This document shows positions 6,611 to 16,200 of a stretch of DNA of 25,083 nucleotides, in pieces. The notes under the pieces are model-generated. The model was not told the origin of the DNA. It made no database searches and worked only from the letters and a program-made list of their open reading frames with translations. Source of the DNA: a virus; the IMG/VR virus record IMGVR_UViG_3300020438_000258, positions 1 to 25,083 of that record; one strand, 5' to 3'. Both the position numbers and the translations under genes were made by a program. How positions within the stretch are numbered: the first letter of the stretch is position 1; every line of letters starts with the position of its first letter.

Positions 6611-9600
6611 TGGCTAAGAATACGATATTTATTGATGTAGTAGTAGATGATAAAGGCACAACAAAAAGAGTTGCTGTTGATTCTGCGAAGTTAAATGCTC
6701 AATTAAAAGGCCAAAGCGAGTCGGCACAGACAGCAGACCGTAGAATAAAAGGTCTTGCTCAAACTTCTTCAAATGCTACTAAGAATAATGCAAAAATGAT
6801 GCAAGGCATATCAGGAGGTTTAGTTCCTGCATATGCTACTTTAGCCGCTCAAGTATTTGCTATAACGGCTGCTTACAATTTTCTAAAATCTGCGGCAGAC
6901 TTTGAAGTACTCGCAGCAGGTCAAGTAGCTTATTCTAAAGCTACTGGTGTAGCTATGAAGTCATTAACTAATGATATTGTAGCTAATACAAATGCTCAAA
7001 TTAACTTTAAAGATGCAAGCCAAGCGGCAGCTATTGGTATGGCATCGGGTCTTAGTCCCGACCAATTAAAAGACTTAGGAACAGCCGCCAGAGATGTATC
7101 TGCTGTACTCGGGAGAGATGTAACAGACTCTTTTAATCGTTTAATAAGAGGTGTTACAAAAGCAGAACCAGAATTACTCGATGAATTAGGTATTATTTTA
7201 AGATTAGAAACAGCCTCACAAAAATATGCTGATGCTATAGGTGCAGATGTTAAAGAGCTTACTGCCTTTCAGAGAAGTCAAGCAGTAGCTAATGATGTTC
7301 TTGAACAAACTGAAGAAAAATACTCCAAAAATTTAAGTGCTACTGATAAGTTAGGTAACTCAGTAGCAAAGCTTGGTATAGCATTTCAAAATAATCTTTT
7401 AAAGCCGTTTCAAGAAGGCTTGGCAAAGGTTATTACTCCTGTATTTGATTTTTTAACTGAAAATACCACAGCTCTTGCTCTTTCAATGGGGTTACTTGCA
7501 GTTCCTATAATTAAACAAATTATTCCTTCTTTTGGTAACATGGGAAAAGCTGCACAAGATGCAGCAGATGCTGCTAAGAGCGCTGTAAATGATGAAATGA
7601 AAAGCCTAGCAGGTAAAAGCCGCGCTTTAAAAAAGATGGAAAAAGAGAGAGTAAAAAGTGCAAACCAAGCAAGAAAAGATGCCAAAGACCAGGTTAAAGG
7701 GCTAAAGTCAAAGGAAGGATCTGGTTTAGCTGTTTTACAAGGAGGAGGTACTCCTACTCCTGCCCAGACTCGTGGAATGTTACGTGCCGCAAAGAAAAGT
7801 CAGGGTGAATACGCAAAAATGTCAAACCAGACTAGAGCGCAATTTATTCGTAACTTAGAGATGATGCAAGCCAAGAATAAAATAACTTGGAAAAGTATCA
7901 CAGGAACAGTTAGTGTAGCTACAACAAAAGCAAAGATTGCTTTTAAAAAGATGGAACTAGCCTATAAAACTACTATGGCTAAAATGAAAGCGGCTACTGC
8001 AAGTTTTGCTAAATTTACCGATAAAGTTATGGGCAAAGCAGGTGCTGTTGGTGTAATTTTACTGCTTGCTGAAGTAGCAACAATGGCTTTTGATAAAATA
8101 AAAAAATTAACGGAGAGTGCAGAAGAGACAAAATTACGCTTAGCTGAGGAAGCAGAACAAAAAAAATTAGAAGAGCTGAAGGGCAAACTAGAAGGAATAA
8201 ATGACGAGCTTTCTAAGATGGAAGATGGAGTTTCCAACAAAGCTGGCGCAGCAGCTGCAGCTTATATGGGAAATGTAGTTTCTAATATAGGATCTGATGC
8301 GCTTACAAGGGCTTTTAAATCTGGTAATAAAGACCTAATAGGAGAAGCTCAAAGAACTGTATCTAACTTTGTTGCTAGAATGAAAGAAGTCAAGGGATCT
8401 ACTATAGAAGGTAGAGAGGAGTTTATAAGACTTGGAGAAGCTATAGCTAGCGGTACTCCTACGGAGACGGATTTAGCAGCTTTTATGGGCTTGAAAGACT
8501 CAATACAAGAAGGAGGAATGGCGGGTAAAGACTTTGGAAAAGCTATGAAAGACTTACAAGCGTCTCAGCTAGGTCTTATGAATTCTCTAAAGAAGACATC
8601 TAAGTTTAGTGCCATAATTAATAATATAGACAGCCTTGTAAAGTCTTCAAAAGAATACGAAAAACGAAATACTCTTACTACAAAGGAAAACATACTACTA
8701 GTTGAACAGCTTAGAATTAGAAAAATCATGCAAATTTTAAGGGATAATGAAACCAAGGCAGCCATGGCAAAAGTCCAACTAGAAAGTGACTACTTACAAC
8801 GAATACAAAACGCTACCCCACTACAAAAAGAAAGTTTAGCACAACAAAAAGCTATTAATACAATAACTGCTGAGATTCTTGCAAAAAGTGAAGCCTTAGC
8901 GGGTATTAAAGCAAGTATGGATGAGAAAGACCCCCTAAGAACTGCAGAGCAAGTGAAAGCTAATGACCTTGAAGAGGCAAAAATCGGTGCTCTAATTATA
9001 CAGAGAGATTTGTTAATTGAACAAAGTACTTTAATGCATGAAATAAAACAAGGAGCAAAAGGTGCATTTGAAGGAGCTGTCACTACCGGTTTGAAAGACC
9101 TTATAACTGGCAATAATAGTAGTTTCAAAGAGGCAGTAGCGGGAATAGCTATGGCAACCCTAGATAATGTAGCGGGTACATTAGCAAAAAATATGTCTGA
9201 AAAACTTTCAGATATGCTATTTGGTAAACTTTTGGGAGGCCCAGAAGAGACTAAAGAAGCAACACAAATGAGAAATGCTTTAAAGGAAGGTGCTGATTAT
9301 CATGCAAAAGTTTTTAAAGCGATGATAGAAAACCTACCTCCAATACCTATTGGGGGCGGTGTTACAGGACCTACATCTCACAGATTACCAGGTATGGGAA
9401 TAGATCTTAATCAGGCTAGTCGCAATGTACTAATGCCAGATGCTAACGGAGTCATAACTAATGCGCACGGAGGAAAAAGCATGAGAACCGATACGAGCTT
9501 TGTACCAGACTTCGAGGGGGCTGGAGATAAACTTGCAGAAGGTGTTGACGAAGTTTTAAAGAAGAATACTGATGGGGGTTTCGTTGGCAAACTTGGAAAG

Positions 9601-10014
9601 ACCTTAGGAGGTTTGTTCGATAACACTGCAGGGGGGAATCCCATTTTTTCTGCCTTTTCAAGTATATTTGGATTCGCAAAAGGTGGTATACTTCAGAAAG
9701 GAATAACAGGTTATGCTAGTGGAGGAGTTGTAAAAAGACCTACGCTTGGTCTTGTTGGAGAAGGAAGGCAGAATGAAGCTGTAGTACCTTTACCTGATGG
9801 AAAAGCTATACCTGTAAGTATGCCAGGAGGAGGCACAAACACAAATAATGTTTCTATTAGTGTAACTATGGATAATAGTGGTAATAGCTCACAATCTTCC
9901 TCAGACAGTAAAGTAGGGGAAAACTTGGGACTAGCAATATCTCAAGCAGTGCAAGAAGAGTTACAGTATCAAAAAAGATCGGGCGGAATACTAAATCCGT
10001 ATGGAGTAGCGTAA
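6610..10014 (+). CDS. Tape measure protein
   Basis: A 1134-aa tail length ruler. By the usual 0.15 nm per residue it predicts a tail of about 170 nm. It has long Ala/Lys/Glu-rich helical and coiled-coil stretches, and hydrophobic segments near residues 70-97, 285-303 (ALALSMGLLAVPIIK) and 477-493 (GAVGVILLLAEVATMAF), of the kind thought to enter the host membrane during DNA ejection. Residues 110-250 form a helical block (INFKDASQAAAIGM, ELLDELGIILRLE) typical of phage tape measures. The C-terminus (1021-1075) has the conserved Gly-rich ending: GFAKGGI, then YASGGVV, then LGLVGEGRQNEAVVPLPDG. It overlaps the chaperone stop and the next ATG by one base each. Confidence 0.95.
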   Translation: MAKNTIFIDVVVDDKGTTKRVAVDSAKLNAQLKGQSESAQTADRRIKGLAQTSSNATKNNAKMMQGISGGLVPAYATLAAQVFAITAAYNFLKSAADFEVLAAGQVAYSKATGVAMKSLTNDIVANTNAQINFKDASQAAAIGMASGLSPDQLKDLGTAARDVSAVLGRDVTDSFNRLIRGVTKAEPELLDELGIILRLETASQKYADAIGADVKELTAFQRSQAVANDVLEQTEEKYSKNLSATDKLGNSVAKLGIAFQNNLLKPFQEGLAKVITPVFDFLTENTTALALSMGLLAVPIIKQIIPSFGNMGKAAQDAADAAKSAVNDEMKSLAGKSRALKKMEKERVKSANQARKDAKDQVKGLKSKEGSGLAVLQGGGTPTPAQTRGMLRAAKKSQGEYAKMSNQTRAQFIRNLEMMQAKNKITWKSITGTVSVATTKAKIAFKKMELAYKTTMAKMKAATASFAKFTDKVMGKAGAVGVILLLAEVATMAFDKIKKLTESAEETKLRLAEEAEQKKLEELKGKLEGINDELSKMEDGVSNKAGAAAAAYMGNVVSNIGSDALTRAFKSGNKDLIGEAQRTVSNFVARMKEVKGSTIEGREEFIRLGEAIASGTPTETDLAAFMGLKDSIQEGGMAGKDFGKAMKDLQASQLGLMNSLKKTSKFSAIINNIDSLVKSSKEYEKRNTLTTKENILLVEQLRIRKIMQILRDNETKAAMAKVQLESDYLQRIQNATPLQKESLAQQKAINTITAEILAKSEALAGIKASMDEKDPLRTAEQVKANDLEEAKIGALIIQRDLLIEQSTLMHEIKQGAKGAFEGAVTTGLKDLITGNNSSFKEAVAGIAMATLDNVAGTLAKNMSEKLSDMLFGKLLGGPEETKEATQMRNALKEGADYHAKVFKAMIENLPPIPIGGGVTGPTSHRLPGMGIDLNQASRNVLMPDANGVITNAHGGKSMRTDTSFVPDFEGAGDKLAEGVDEVLKKNTDGGFVGKLGKTLGGLFDNTAGGNPIFSAFSSIFGFAKGGILQKGITGYASGGVVKRPTLGLVGEGRQNEAVVPLPDGKAIPVSMPGGGTNTNNVSISVTMDNSGNSSQSSSDSKVGENLGLAISQAVQEELQYQKRSGGILNPYGVA

Positions 10015-10604
10015 TGGCGATAGGATTTATAGTAACAAATATTGATGCTAAAGTTTTGCCGGATAAAACTTTAAGCCTCTCTTCTAAACCTAAAGTTCGG
10101 GTAGCAAAGTTTGGAGACGGGTATCAACAAAGAATAGCAGATGGCTTAAACTCTATAGATGAAAATTTTACTGTATCATTTAAAAATCGCCCGAAGATAG
10201 AGGCTGATGATATTGAAGCTTTTTTTACCGATAAGAAAGGTGTAACATCTTTTGCTTTTACATACCCAGATACTAACTCTACTACTACTGCTACAGCAAC
10301 AGTAAATGGAGCTGTAAGTAGTTCAACTTCTGTTACTATAGATGCTTCCGCAACTAATGTTAATATCTCTCCTAACGCTACAGTGACTGGTACAGGAATA
10401 AGTGGTACTGTCACTGTCTCAAGTAGCTCTGGTACAGCGGTGGTATTAAGTAGTGCACAAAGTATAAATGATGGTGTTACGTTAACTTTTACTAATCCAA
10501 ACGAACGAGAAGTAAAAGTTATATGTGGAGACTGGAATATAAGCTACTCTAACTCTAATCATTATGATATAAATGCAAAATTTGAGAGAGTATACGAGCC
10601 GTGA
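10014..10604 (+). CDS. M: Minor tail protein M (lambda gpM-like) with inserted domain
   Basis: A tail tip protein of the lambda gpM family (Phage_min_tail), which helps form the base of the tail at the tape measure end. The signature FGDGYQQR (33-40) followed by ADGLN is clear, and the C-terminus (residues 165-196, REVKVICGDWNISYS then YDINAKFERVYEP) ends as in the family. Between them, after SFAFTYPD (about residue 86), about 75 residues are extra: Ser/Thr-rich strands with GTGISGTVTVSSSSGTAVVL and DGVTLTFTNP, resembling an Ig-like or small beta-sandwich module. At 196 aa it is longer than lambda gpM for that reason. GGAG (10003-10006) lies 7 nt before the ATG, and the start overlaps the tape measure stop (TAATG). 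Confidence 0.85.
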   Translation: MAIGFIVTNIDAKVLPDKTLSLSSKPKVRVAKFGDGYQQRIADGLNSIDENFTVSFKNRPKIEADDIEAFFTDKKGVTSFAFTYPDTNSTTTATATVNGAVSSSTSVTIDASATNVNISPNATVTGTGISGTVTVSSSSGTAVVLSSAQSINDGVTLTFTNPNEREVKVICGDWNISYSNSNHYDINAKFERVYEP

Positions 10605-11872
10605 GTAATTTAATTGTAACAGATGCCCAAGACCTAGAGATAGCAAGCGGTATAGTAGAGCTGTATGAAATTAAAATAGGTACAGGAAGCAACAATACTT
10701 TGTACTTTCATGCAGGCAAAGACCTTGATAATGGTACTGCGGGCAACGACTTACTCTTTGGTACAGGAACAGAAGGAGGACAACAGACTTATATAGCAAT
10801 GCCTATATTTTTAGAAGGTTTAGAAAAATCAGCGGAAGGCGCACAGAATCGCCCTACATTAACTTTTGCAAATGTAGAATCAATTATTAAAAACAGTTCA
10901 GTATTTAAAACTAAAATGGATGAAGTGGATGGAAGTAATAATCTTACTTGGGACGCTAAAATTGATGGAATACCTGTACCCTCTTCTACCTTCAATATGG
11001 ATAACTTAATAGGAGCAAGAGTAACCCGAAGAAAAACACTAGAAAAATACACGGGGGATGGGGTTACTGGTTACGAGTTTCAAAAAGAGTTGTTCCTCAT
11101 TGATAGAATATCTAACAAAAACAATCTTTTTATAGAAGTAGAACTGGCCTCTCCTGTTGACTTAGGAGGAGTTAGGCTACCCAGACGTCAGGTTGTCGGA
11201 AAATATTGCTCTTGGATATATCAAGGAGGGGCAACAGATCCCTCTAAAAGTGCTTGTATATGGAAAACACAGCAGCAATTTGAAGATTCTAATGGGGATA
11301 TTTTTAGTTTTTATTTTACAGGAAACGACGAACCCCTAGTACTTGCTAGTTATTTAACCGGTAGCAGTACTACTTTTTGGAAAGGTACATATAGTTCTGG
11401 AACCGCATATGCTTTAGGTAATTTTGTTCTACATGGAGGAGAGTACTGGAGATGTGAAAAAGCCCTCCCTCTTGTTAGTGGAGACAATGGTGTAGTACCG
11501 ACAGAAACCGCAGTACAGTGGCAGCTAGTGAGAACGTATACCGTTTGGTCTAACAGTACTAATTACACGGTTAATGCAACAGATACAAGAAAAAACTCAT
11601 ATGTTAAGTATGACGATAGTGCGGGCACAGTTACAGTTTGGAGAGCAGTAAGAGCAAACTCTGGAATAACTCCAGGAACCGATGAAACTGTATGGACAAG
11701 AGGAGATACTTGTGGTAAGTTACTTAAATCTTGTAAGATTAGATACCAAGGGATGCCCATTATAAATGAGTCAAGTGGTTCTTATAGTACAGATGCAATA
11801 CCTTCATCTGTAGTAGACACTAATATTCCTTTGCCTTTTGGAGCGTTCCCTGGCACAAGGAAGTTTAGATAA
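10601..11872 (+). CDS. L: Minor tail protein L (lambda gpL-like) with two inserted modules
   Basis: A tail tip protein of the lambda gpL family, starting at GTG within a GTGA overlap. Lambda gpL is known to bind an iron-sulphur cluster through four cysteines. Here C203 (KYCSWIY), C219 (SACIW), C371 and C378 (CGKLLKSC) fit that set, and the ending LPFGAFPG is the family hallmark. Between the cysteine pairs, residues about 258-309 and 313-368 form two tandem modules not present in lambda: 'FWKGTYSSGTAYALGN..V.HGGEYWRC...P..W' and 'YTVWSNSTNYTV..YVKYD..VTVWRAV..TPGTDETVW'. Their W/Y-rich pattern resembles CBM5/12 carbohydrate-binding domains. At 423 aa it is much longer than lambda gpL because of the insert. 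Confidence 0.88.
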   Translation: MSNLIVTDAQDLEIASGIVELYEIKIGTGSNNTLYFHAGKDLDNGTAGNDLLFGTGTEGGQQTYIAMPIFLEGLEKSAEGAQNRPTLTFANVESIIKNSSVFKTKMDEVDGSNNLTWDAKIDGIPVPSSTFNMDNLIGARVTRRKTLEKYTGDGVTGYEFQKELFLIDRISNKNNLFIEVELASPVDLGGVRLPRRQVVGKYCSWIYQGGATDPSKSACIWKTQQQFEDSNGDIFSFYFTGNDEPLVLASYLTGSSTTFWKGTYSSGTAYALGNFVLHGGEYWRCEKALPLVSGDNGVVPTETAVQWQLVRTYTVWSNSTNYTVNATDTRKNSYVKYDDSAGTVTVWRAVRANSGITPGTDETVWTRGDTCGKLLKSCKIRYQGMPIINESSGSYSTDAIPSSVVDTNIPLPFGAFPGTRKFR

Positions 11873-12570
11873 TGGATTATATTGACGATATTAAAAAACA
11901 TTTTGAAGAAGAATATCCTCGAGAAGGCTGTGGTATACTATCTGTTAAAAAAGGTAAAAAAGTTTGGACTCCCTGTAAAAATTTAGCTGAAGATGAGGAA
12001 GATTTCGTAATTGACTCAACAGAGTTTTTGAGGGTTAAAAGAACCTCAGATATAATAGCAATAGTACATAGTCACCCTGATGCTAGCCCAGAACCTAGCG
12101 AAGGGGATATAAAATATTGTAATACTTTAGGAATTCCTTATTATATTTTTAGTTATCCAGAAATGGACTTACACGTACTAGAGCCTAAAGTTAATACTAC
12201 AGAACTATATGGAAGAGAGTACGAGTTCGGAGTACGAGACTGTTTTGAGGCCAGTAGAGACTATCTTAAGACTAAAGGTATAAATATTCCCTTAAGGATG
12301 CCTTTTGAGGATGATTGGTGGGAAAAAGGGCTTGACTACTTTAATGACGAACTTATCTCAGAGTGGAACCATTTTCCCATACCTATACCAGAAATACAGG
12401 CAAATGATATTTTAATTTTTAGAGTTTTAGCAGAAAGAAATAATCACTGTGGTGTGTACATAGGAAATGACCACTTTTACCATCACGCGAATGAAAGACT
12501 GTCTTGTAGAGAGAGTCTATACCCTTTGTGGCATAAATACTTAGTAGGAGCTTACCGTTATGATGCGTAA
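11872..12570 (+). CDS. K: Tail tip peptidase K (JAMM + NlpC/P60)
   Basis: A 232-aa homologue of lambda gpK, with two hydrolase domains. Residues 1-105 are a JAMM/Mov34 metalloprotease domain with Glu18 (YPREGCG) and the full zinc motif H66-x-H68-x7-S76-x2-D79 (HSHPDASPEPSEGD). Residues 115-232 are an NlpC/P60 domain with nucleophile Cys124 (VRDCFEASRDY), general-base His192 (NHCGVYIGN) and a following His-rich segment (FYHHANE). All motif residues are present, so both activities may be live: probably peptidoglycan peptide cleavage for NlpC/P60, and a tail maturation or peptide cleavage role for JAMM. AAGGAAG (11857-11863) precedes the ATG, which overlaps the L stop (TAATG). Gene order L-K-I-J supports the call. 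Confidence 0.93.
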   Translation: MDYIDDIKKHFEEEYPREGCGILSVKKGKKVWTPCKNLAEDEEDFVIDSTEFLRVKRTSDIIAIVHSHPDASPEPSEGDIKYCNTLGIPYYIFSYPEMDLHVLEPKVNTTELYGREYEFGVRDCFEASRDYLKTKGINIPLRMPFEDDWWEKGLDYFNDELISEWNHFPIPIPEIQANDILIFRVLAERNNHCGVYIGNDHFYHHANERLSCRESLYPLWHKYLVGAYRYDA

Positions 12571-13264
12571 TATTTATTTAGAAGGAGAAATGGGAGAAAA
12601 GTTTGGAACGCATTTTTATTTTAATGCTCCTACAGTTCAAGATGCGCTAAAGTGCTTAGAAGCAAACTTTCCTGGGTTTAAAAAATATCTTATAGATTGT
12701 CACCAAGAGTCTGTAGGCTTTATAATAGATGTAGCAGATAATACAATTGAGTATATAGAAGAGTGTATAATGACTTTAAAAGAAGGAGATATTACAATTA
12801 CTCCAGTTCCTGCAGGCTCAAAATCAGGAGTAGGAAAAATACTTGCTGCTATCGCCATAGTAGTAGTAGCTATTTATGCTCCTCAGTTATTTGGAGCTGT
12901 AGGTCCGGGAGGTATGGGTCCCGCCACTCAGGGGCTTTTAGGTACTGGCGGTAGTGTATTTGGAGTGAGTACTACTGCAATACAGACAGGATTATATTCA
13001 ATGGCAGTAAATTTAGCTATGACCGGAATTAATCAGATGATGGCTCCAGACCCTGGAAGTGACCAAGACCAAGAACAATCTTACTTGTTTAATGGAGCAG
13101 AATCTAACACAGTACAGGGAGACCCTATGCCTATATTATACGGCTTATTGAGAGTTCCTGGACAGCCAATAAGTTTTGAGATCGCAGGAATAAATTCTAG
13201 TATTAGTACTCTAGGATTTGGGGCAAATGGAAATAGTTTTGGATCAACTGTAGTAGCGGGCTAA
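12560..13264 (+). CDS. I: Tail assembly protein I (lambda gpI-like)
   Basis: A 234-aa homologue of lambda gpI, needed to assemble the tail tip. Residues 1-85 look like the small beta-grasp domain seen in this family. Residues about 94-112 (LAAIAIVVVAIYAPQLFG) are a hydrophobic, membrane-like helix followed by a Gly-rich stretch. Residues 174-205 hold the family's conserved ending SYLFNGAESNTVQGDPMPIL-YG. The start overlaps K by 11 nt. Two ATGs stand in a row (12560 and 12563); the first is better spaced, 9 nt from AGGAG (12546-12550). The C-terminal tail after residue 210 is Gly/Ser/Asn-rich. Confidence 0.9.
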   Translation: MMRNIYLEGEMGEKFGTHFYFNAPTVQDALKCLEANFPGFKKYLIDCHQESVGFIIDVADNTIEYIEECIMTLKEGDITITPVPAGSKSGVGKILAAIAIVVVAIYAPQLFGAVGPGGMGPATQGLLGTGGSVFGVSTTAIQTGLYSMAVNLAMTGINQMMAPDPGSDQDQEQSYLFNGAESNTVQGDPMPILYGLLRVPGQPISFEIAGINSSISTLGFGANGNSFGSTVVAG

Positions 13265-13286
13265 AGCCCTATCAAGGAAAAATAAA

Positions 13287-16200
13287 ATGCCACAACAATC
13301 GATAAATTCGCTAGATAGAAGACGTTATGTATCGGAAAATGATTCTTTAGCGGATGCTATACTTTCGAGTACTGAGCAAACTATTTTAGTTTCTGACATA
13401 ATATCTGAAGGACCTATTCAAGGTCTTGTCGGAGGAGGCCAGGGTATATTTTTAAATAATGATGCTCTACAGTCTTCTGAACAAACTTCTTATATGCCAC
13501 AAAGTGGGATTACTGCAACATTTATTGCAGATAATACCTCTGTAACAGTTAATACTGGAGCAGGTACTTTTAATTCTACTTTAGGAAGTGAGGGTAAAAA
13601 ATACCTTATGGTGTATGGAGTATACAGCACATCTGTTACTATGTCAGATATTTCATTACCTACTAGTACTTATGTTTATAATGGTAATCCTTTTGATAAC
13701 ACGAGTGGACAACATAAAAGAATACCAATAGGAGGTAATGTTGTTCTTACTAGAACAGCCGGTTCTAATATGCTTTCAAGCTGGGCACACCCTACTAGGA
13801 ACCCGGGGGCTGCAATAGTTAGTCGTCCTCTTACTGATACTATCTTTGCAAATCTTAAACTAAGTAAAAGTGGTAAAGATATTAGAGGAGGCCTTTCTAA
13901 TGTCAATACTACTAATAATACCGCAACTTTTACTTGGGGAGGTCAGTTAGGGTGGAAACTAGTAATGACTGATGCGGATAAGGCAAACGGAGTAGTACAT
14001 ACTTTAGAGGCAGGAGTATTTTTAGAAATAGCTTCTATTAGTAATAATACTATTACTCTAGCTCAGGCTCCTGGATTTGCAGGAACATTTAGGTTCGGAA
14101 TAACTAAAGCAGTTTTAGAATCAGATGCCACAGGATCAGAAAAAGCAAAAATTGAAGAAAAATACAAAAACTCAGGATGGAGTTTTAATACTGGTACAAT
14201 AGACCAAGACCCCTTGCCTACAATAGAGGGTGTAGGCACTACTTCTGTTGCTCTTTCTATCTCTGATTCAGCACTAGATAAAAATGCTGCTAGAACAATT
14301 ACTTCTTCAGGAGCTCAAGCGTCAGAAATTGATGAAGTAAAGTTTTTAATCAACTATCCCTCTGGTCTATACTATGTGAGTGAGACTAGTGGTAGAGAGT
14401 ACCCAGGAGGAGTGGGATATAAACTAGAATTAAGTATTGATAGTGGATCAGGAGATAACTTTAATATACTAGAAAGTCCTGCGGGCACAATGTTTAATGG
14501 GTCGCCGGTGTGGGTTCATAGTGGTAAATATAAGAGTGGTGTTACTTTTGAAATGAGAATAAATCTCGAACAATATCAACCTTTTAATGGGTTTAAGATA
14601 AGAATAACACGAATGACTCAACACGATCCAAATGATGGAGGTGCAGTCTCTCCTGCTTTAGTAACGCAAAAAACTCGATATAAGAGCGTCTACCAAAGCG
14701 CCATTTCTAGTGTAATAGGTATAATAAAAGAAAAACTTTCTTATCCTCATACAGCTATGGCAAATGTTAGTTTTAGCTCTAAATCTTTTGATAATGTTCC
14801 TACTAGGACTTATTTAGCTCAAGGACTAAAAGTTAGAGTTCCTAGTAATTATGTAACAAGAGAACAAAATGATGGGCTAAATGCTAAGTATACTCGTACC
14901 AATGCATCCACTCCTAACCTTACGGGAGCTGTTCAACTATGGGACGGTAATTTTCTACAAGACAGCGAAGGAAATGAGATATTAGTATATACAGATAACC
15001 CTGCTTGGATTTTTTATGATGTACTAATAAATAATAGATACGGACTTGGAGACTTTCTAGAATCGACTGATATTGATAAGTATTCTTTATTTAAAATTTC
15101 AAAATACTGTGATGAATTAGTTCCTGACGGAAAAGGAGGTACAGAACCTCGTTTTCGCGCGAACATATATCTTACAAAAGCAACAGATTCTTATAAAGTA
15201 TTAAAAGATTTAGCAACAATATTTAGAGGAATATTATATTGGACAGATTCAACTTTTAGACCTGTAATAGACGAAAAAACAGAGCCAGTGTATAATTTTA
15301 GTAGAAGTAATGTAATAGATGGATCTTTCAACTATGAGACTACTGGAGCTAGAACTCGAATAAATCAAATGGTAATAGAGTGGTCTAACCCAGAAGCGGA
15401 GTATAAACTCGAGCCGATCATTGTAGAAGATCGAGAAGACCAAATTAGAACAGGCACAATAAAAAGTGAAAGAGCTATTGCTTACGGATGCACTTCGGAA
15501 GGGCAAGCCATAAGATATGGTAGATGGAAACTTTGGACTGCACTAAATCAGACAGAAATAATTAATTTTTCTAGTGCTGTTAATGCTTCTTTTCTTTCCC
15601 CCGGTGATGTTATTAATATACAAGATGAAGCAGACTTTGATTTAGCTTTTAGTGGGAGAGTTAATTCTTGTACTAGCTCTGCAATTACAATTGACCGTGC
15701 TATCTCTTCAGATTTTGCAAGCGGTTTTACTTATACTATAGCTGTGGTACTTCCTAAGAGAACGGTACTTTTAAACCAAAATAGTGCAGTTATTGATGAA
15801 AACGGAGGAGGCACCGCAACTTATAATAGAGGAGATGAAGTAACTCATGCTAAAGTAGGGGGATCTACTACTCAGTTACTTCATGCTACTAATGAGGATC
15901 TTACTCGTAGACAGATTGAAAGTGCTACAGATAGTTCAGGAAACCTATTAAATTTACAGTATATAAATGAAACTATTGTAGAGGAAAGAACTTTAACTAC
16001 AGGAAGTACAACTACTTCAGAAGGAAGAGATACTATTCCTATATCTTCTGCTTTTTCTGTGCTTCCTACTAACGGAGATATCTGGGCAATAAAACAAATT
16101 AGTACTGCAGGGTTGACAACTGCCGCTTCTTATAAACAATATAAAATACTTTCTATAGCAGAACAAGAAGGAGGCAAGTTTGATTTAGTAGCTGCTGAGT

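Noticed and set aside
12763-12954. Plus-strand 63-aa frame inside gene I
   Set aside because: Tyr/Ser/Arg-rich out-of-frame reading of the gpI membrane and Gly-rich segment, with no translation signal.
16113-16145. TTGACA inside gene J as a promoter
   Set aside because: The nearest TATAAA boxes are spaced 12 or 21 nt away and it lies within conserved coding sequence.
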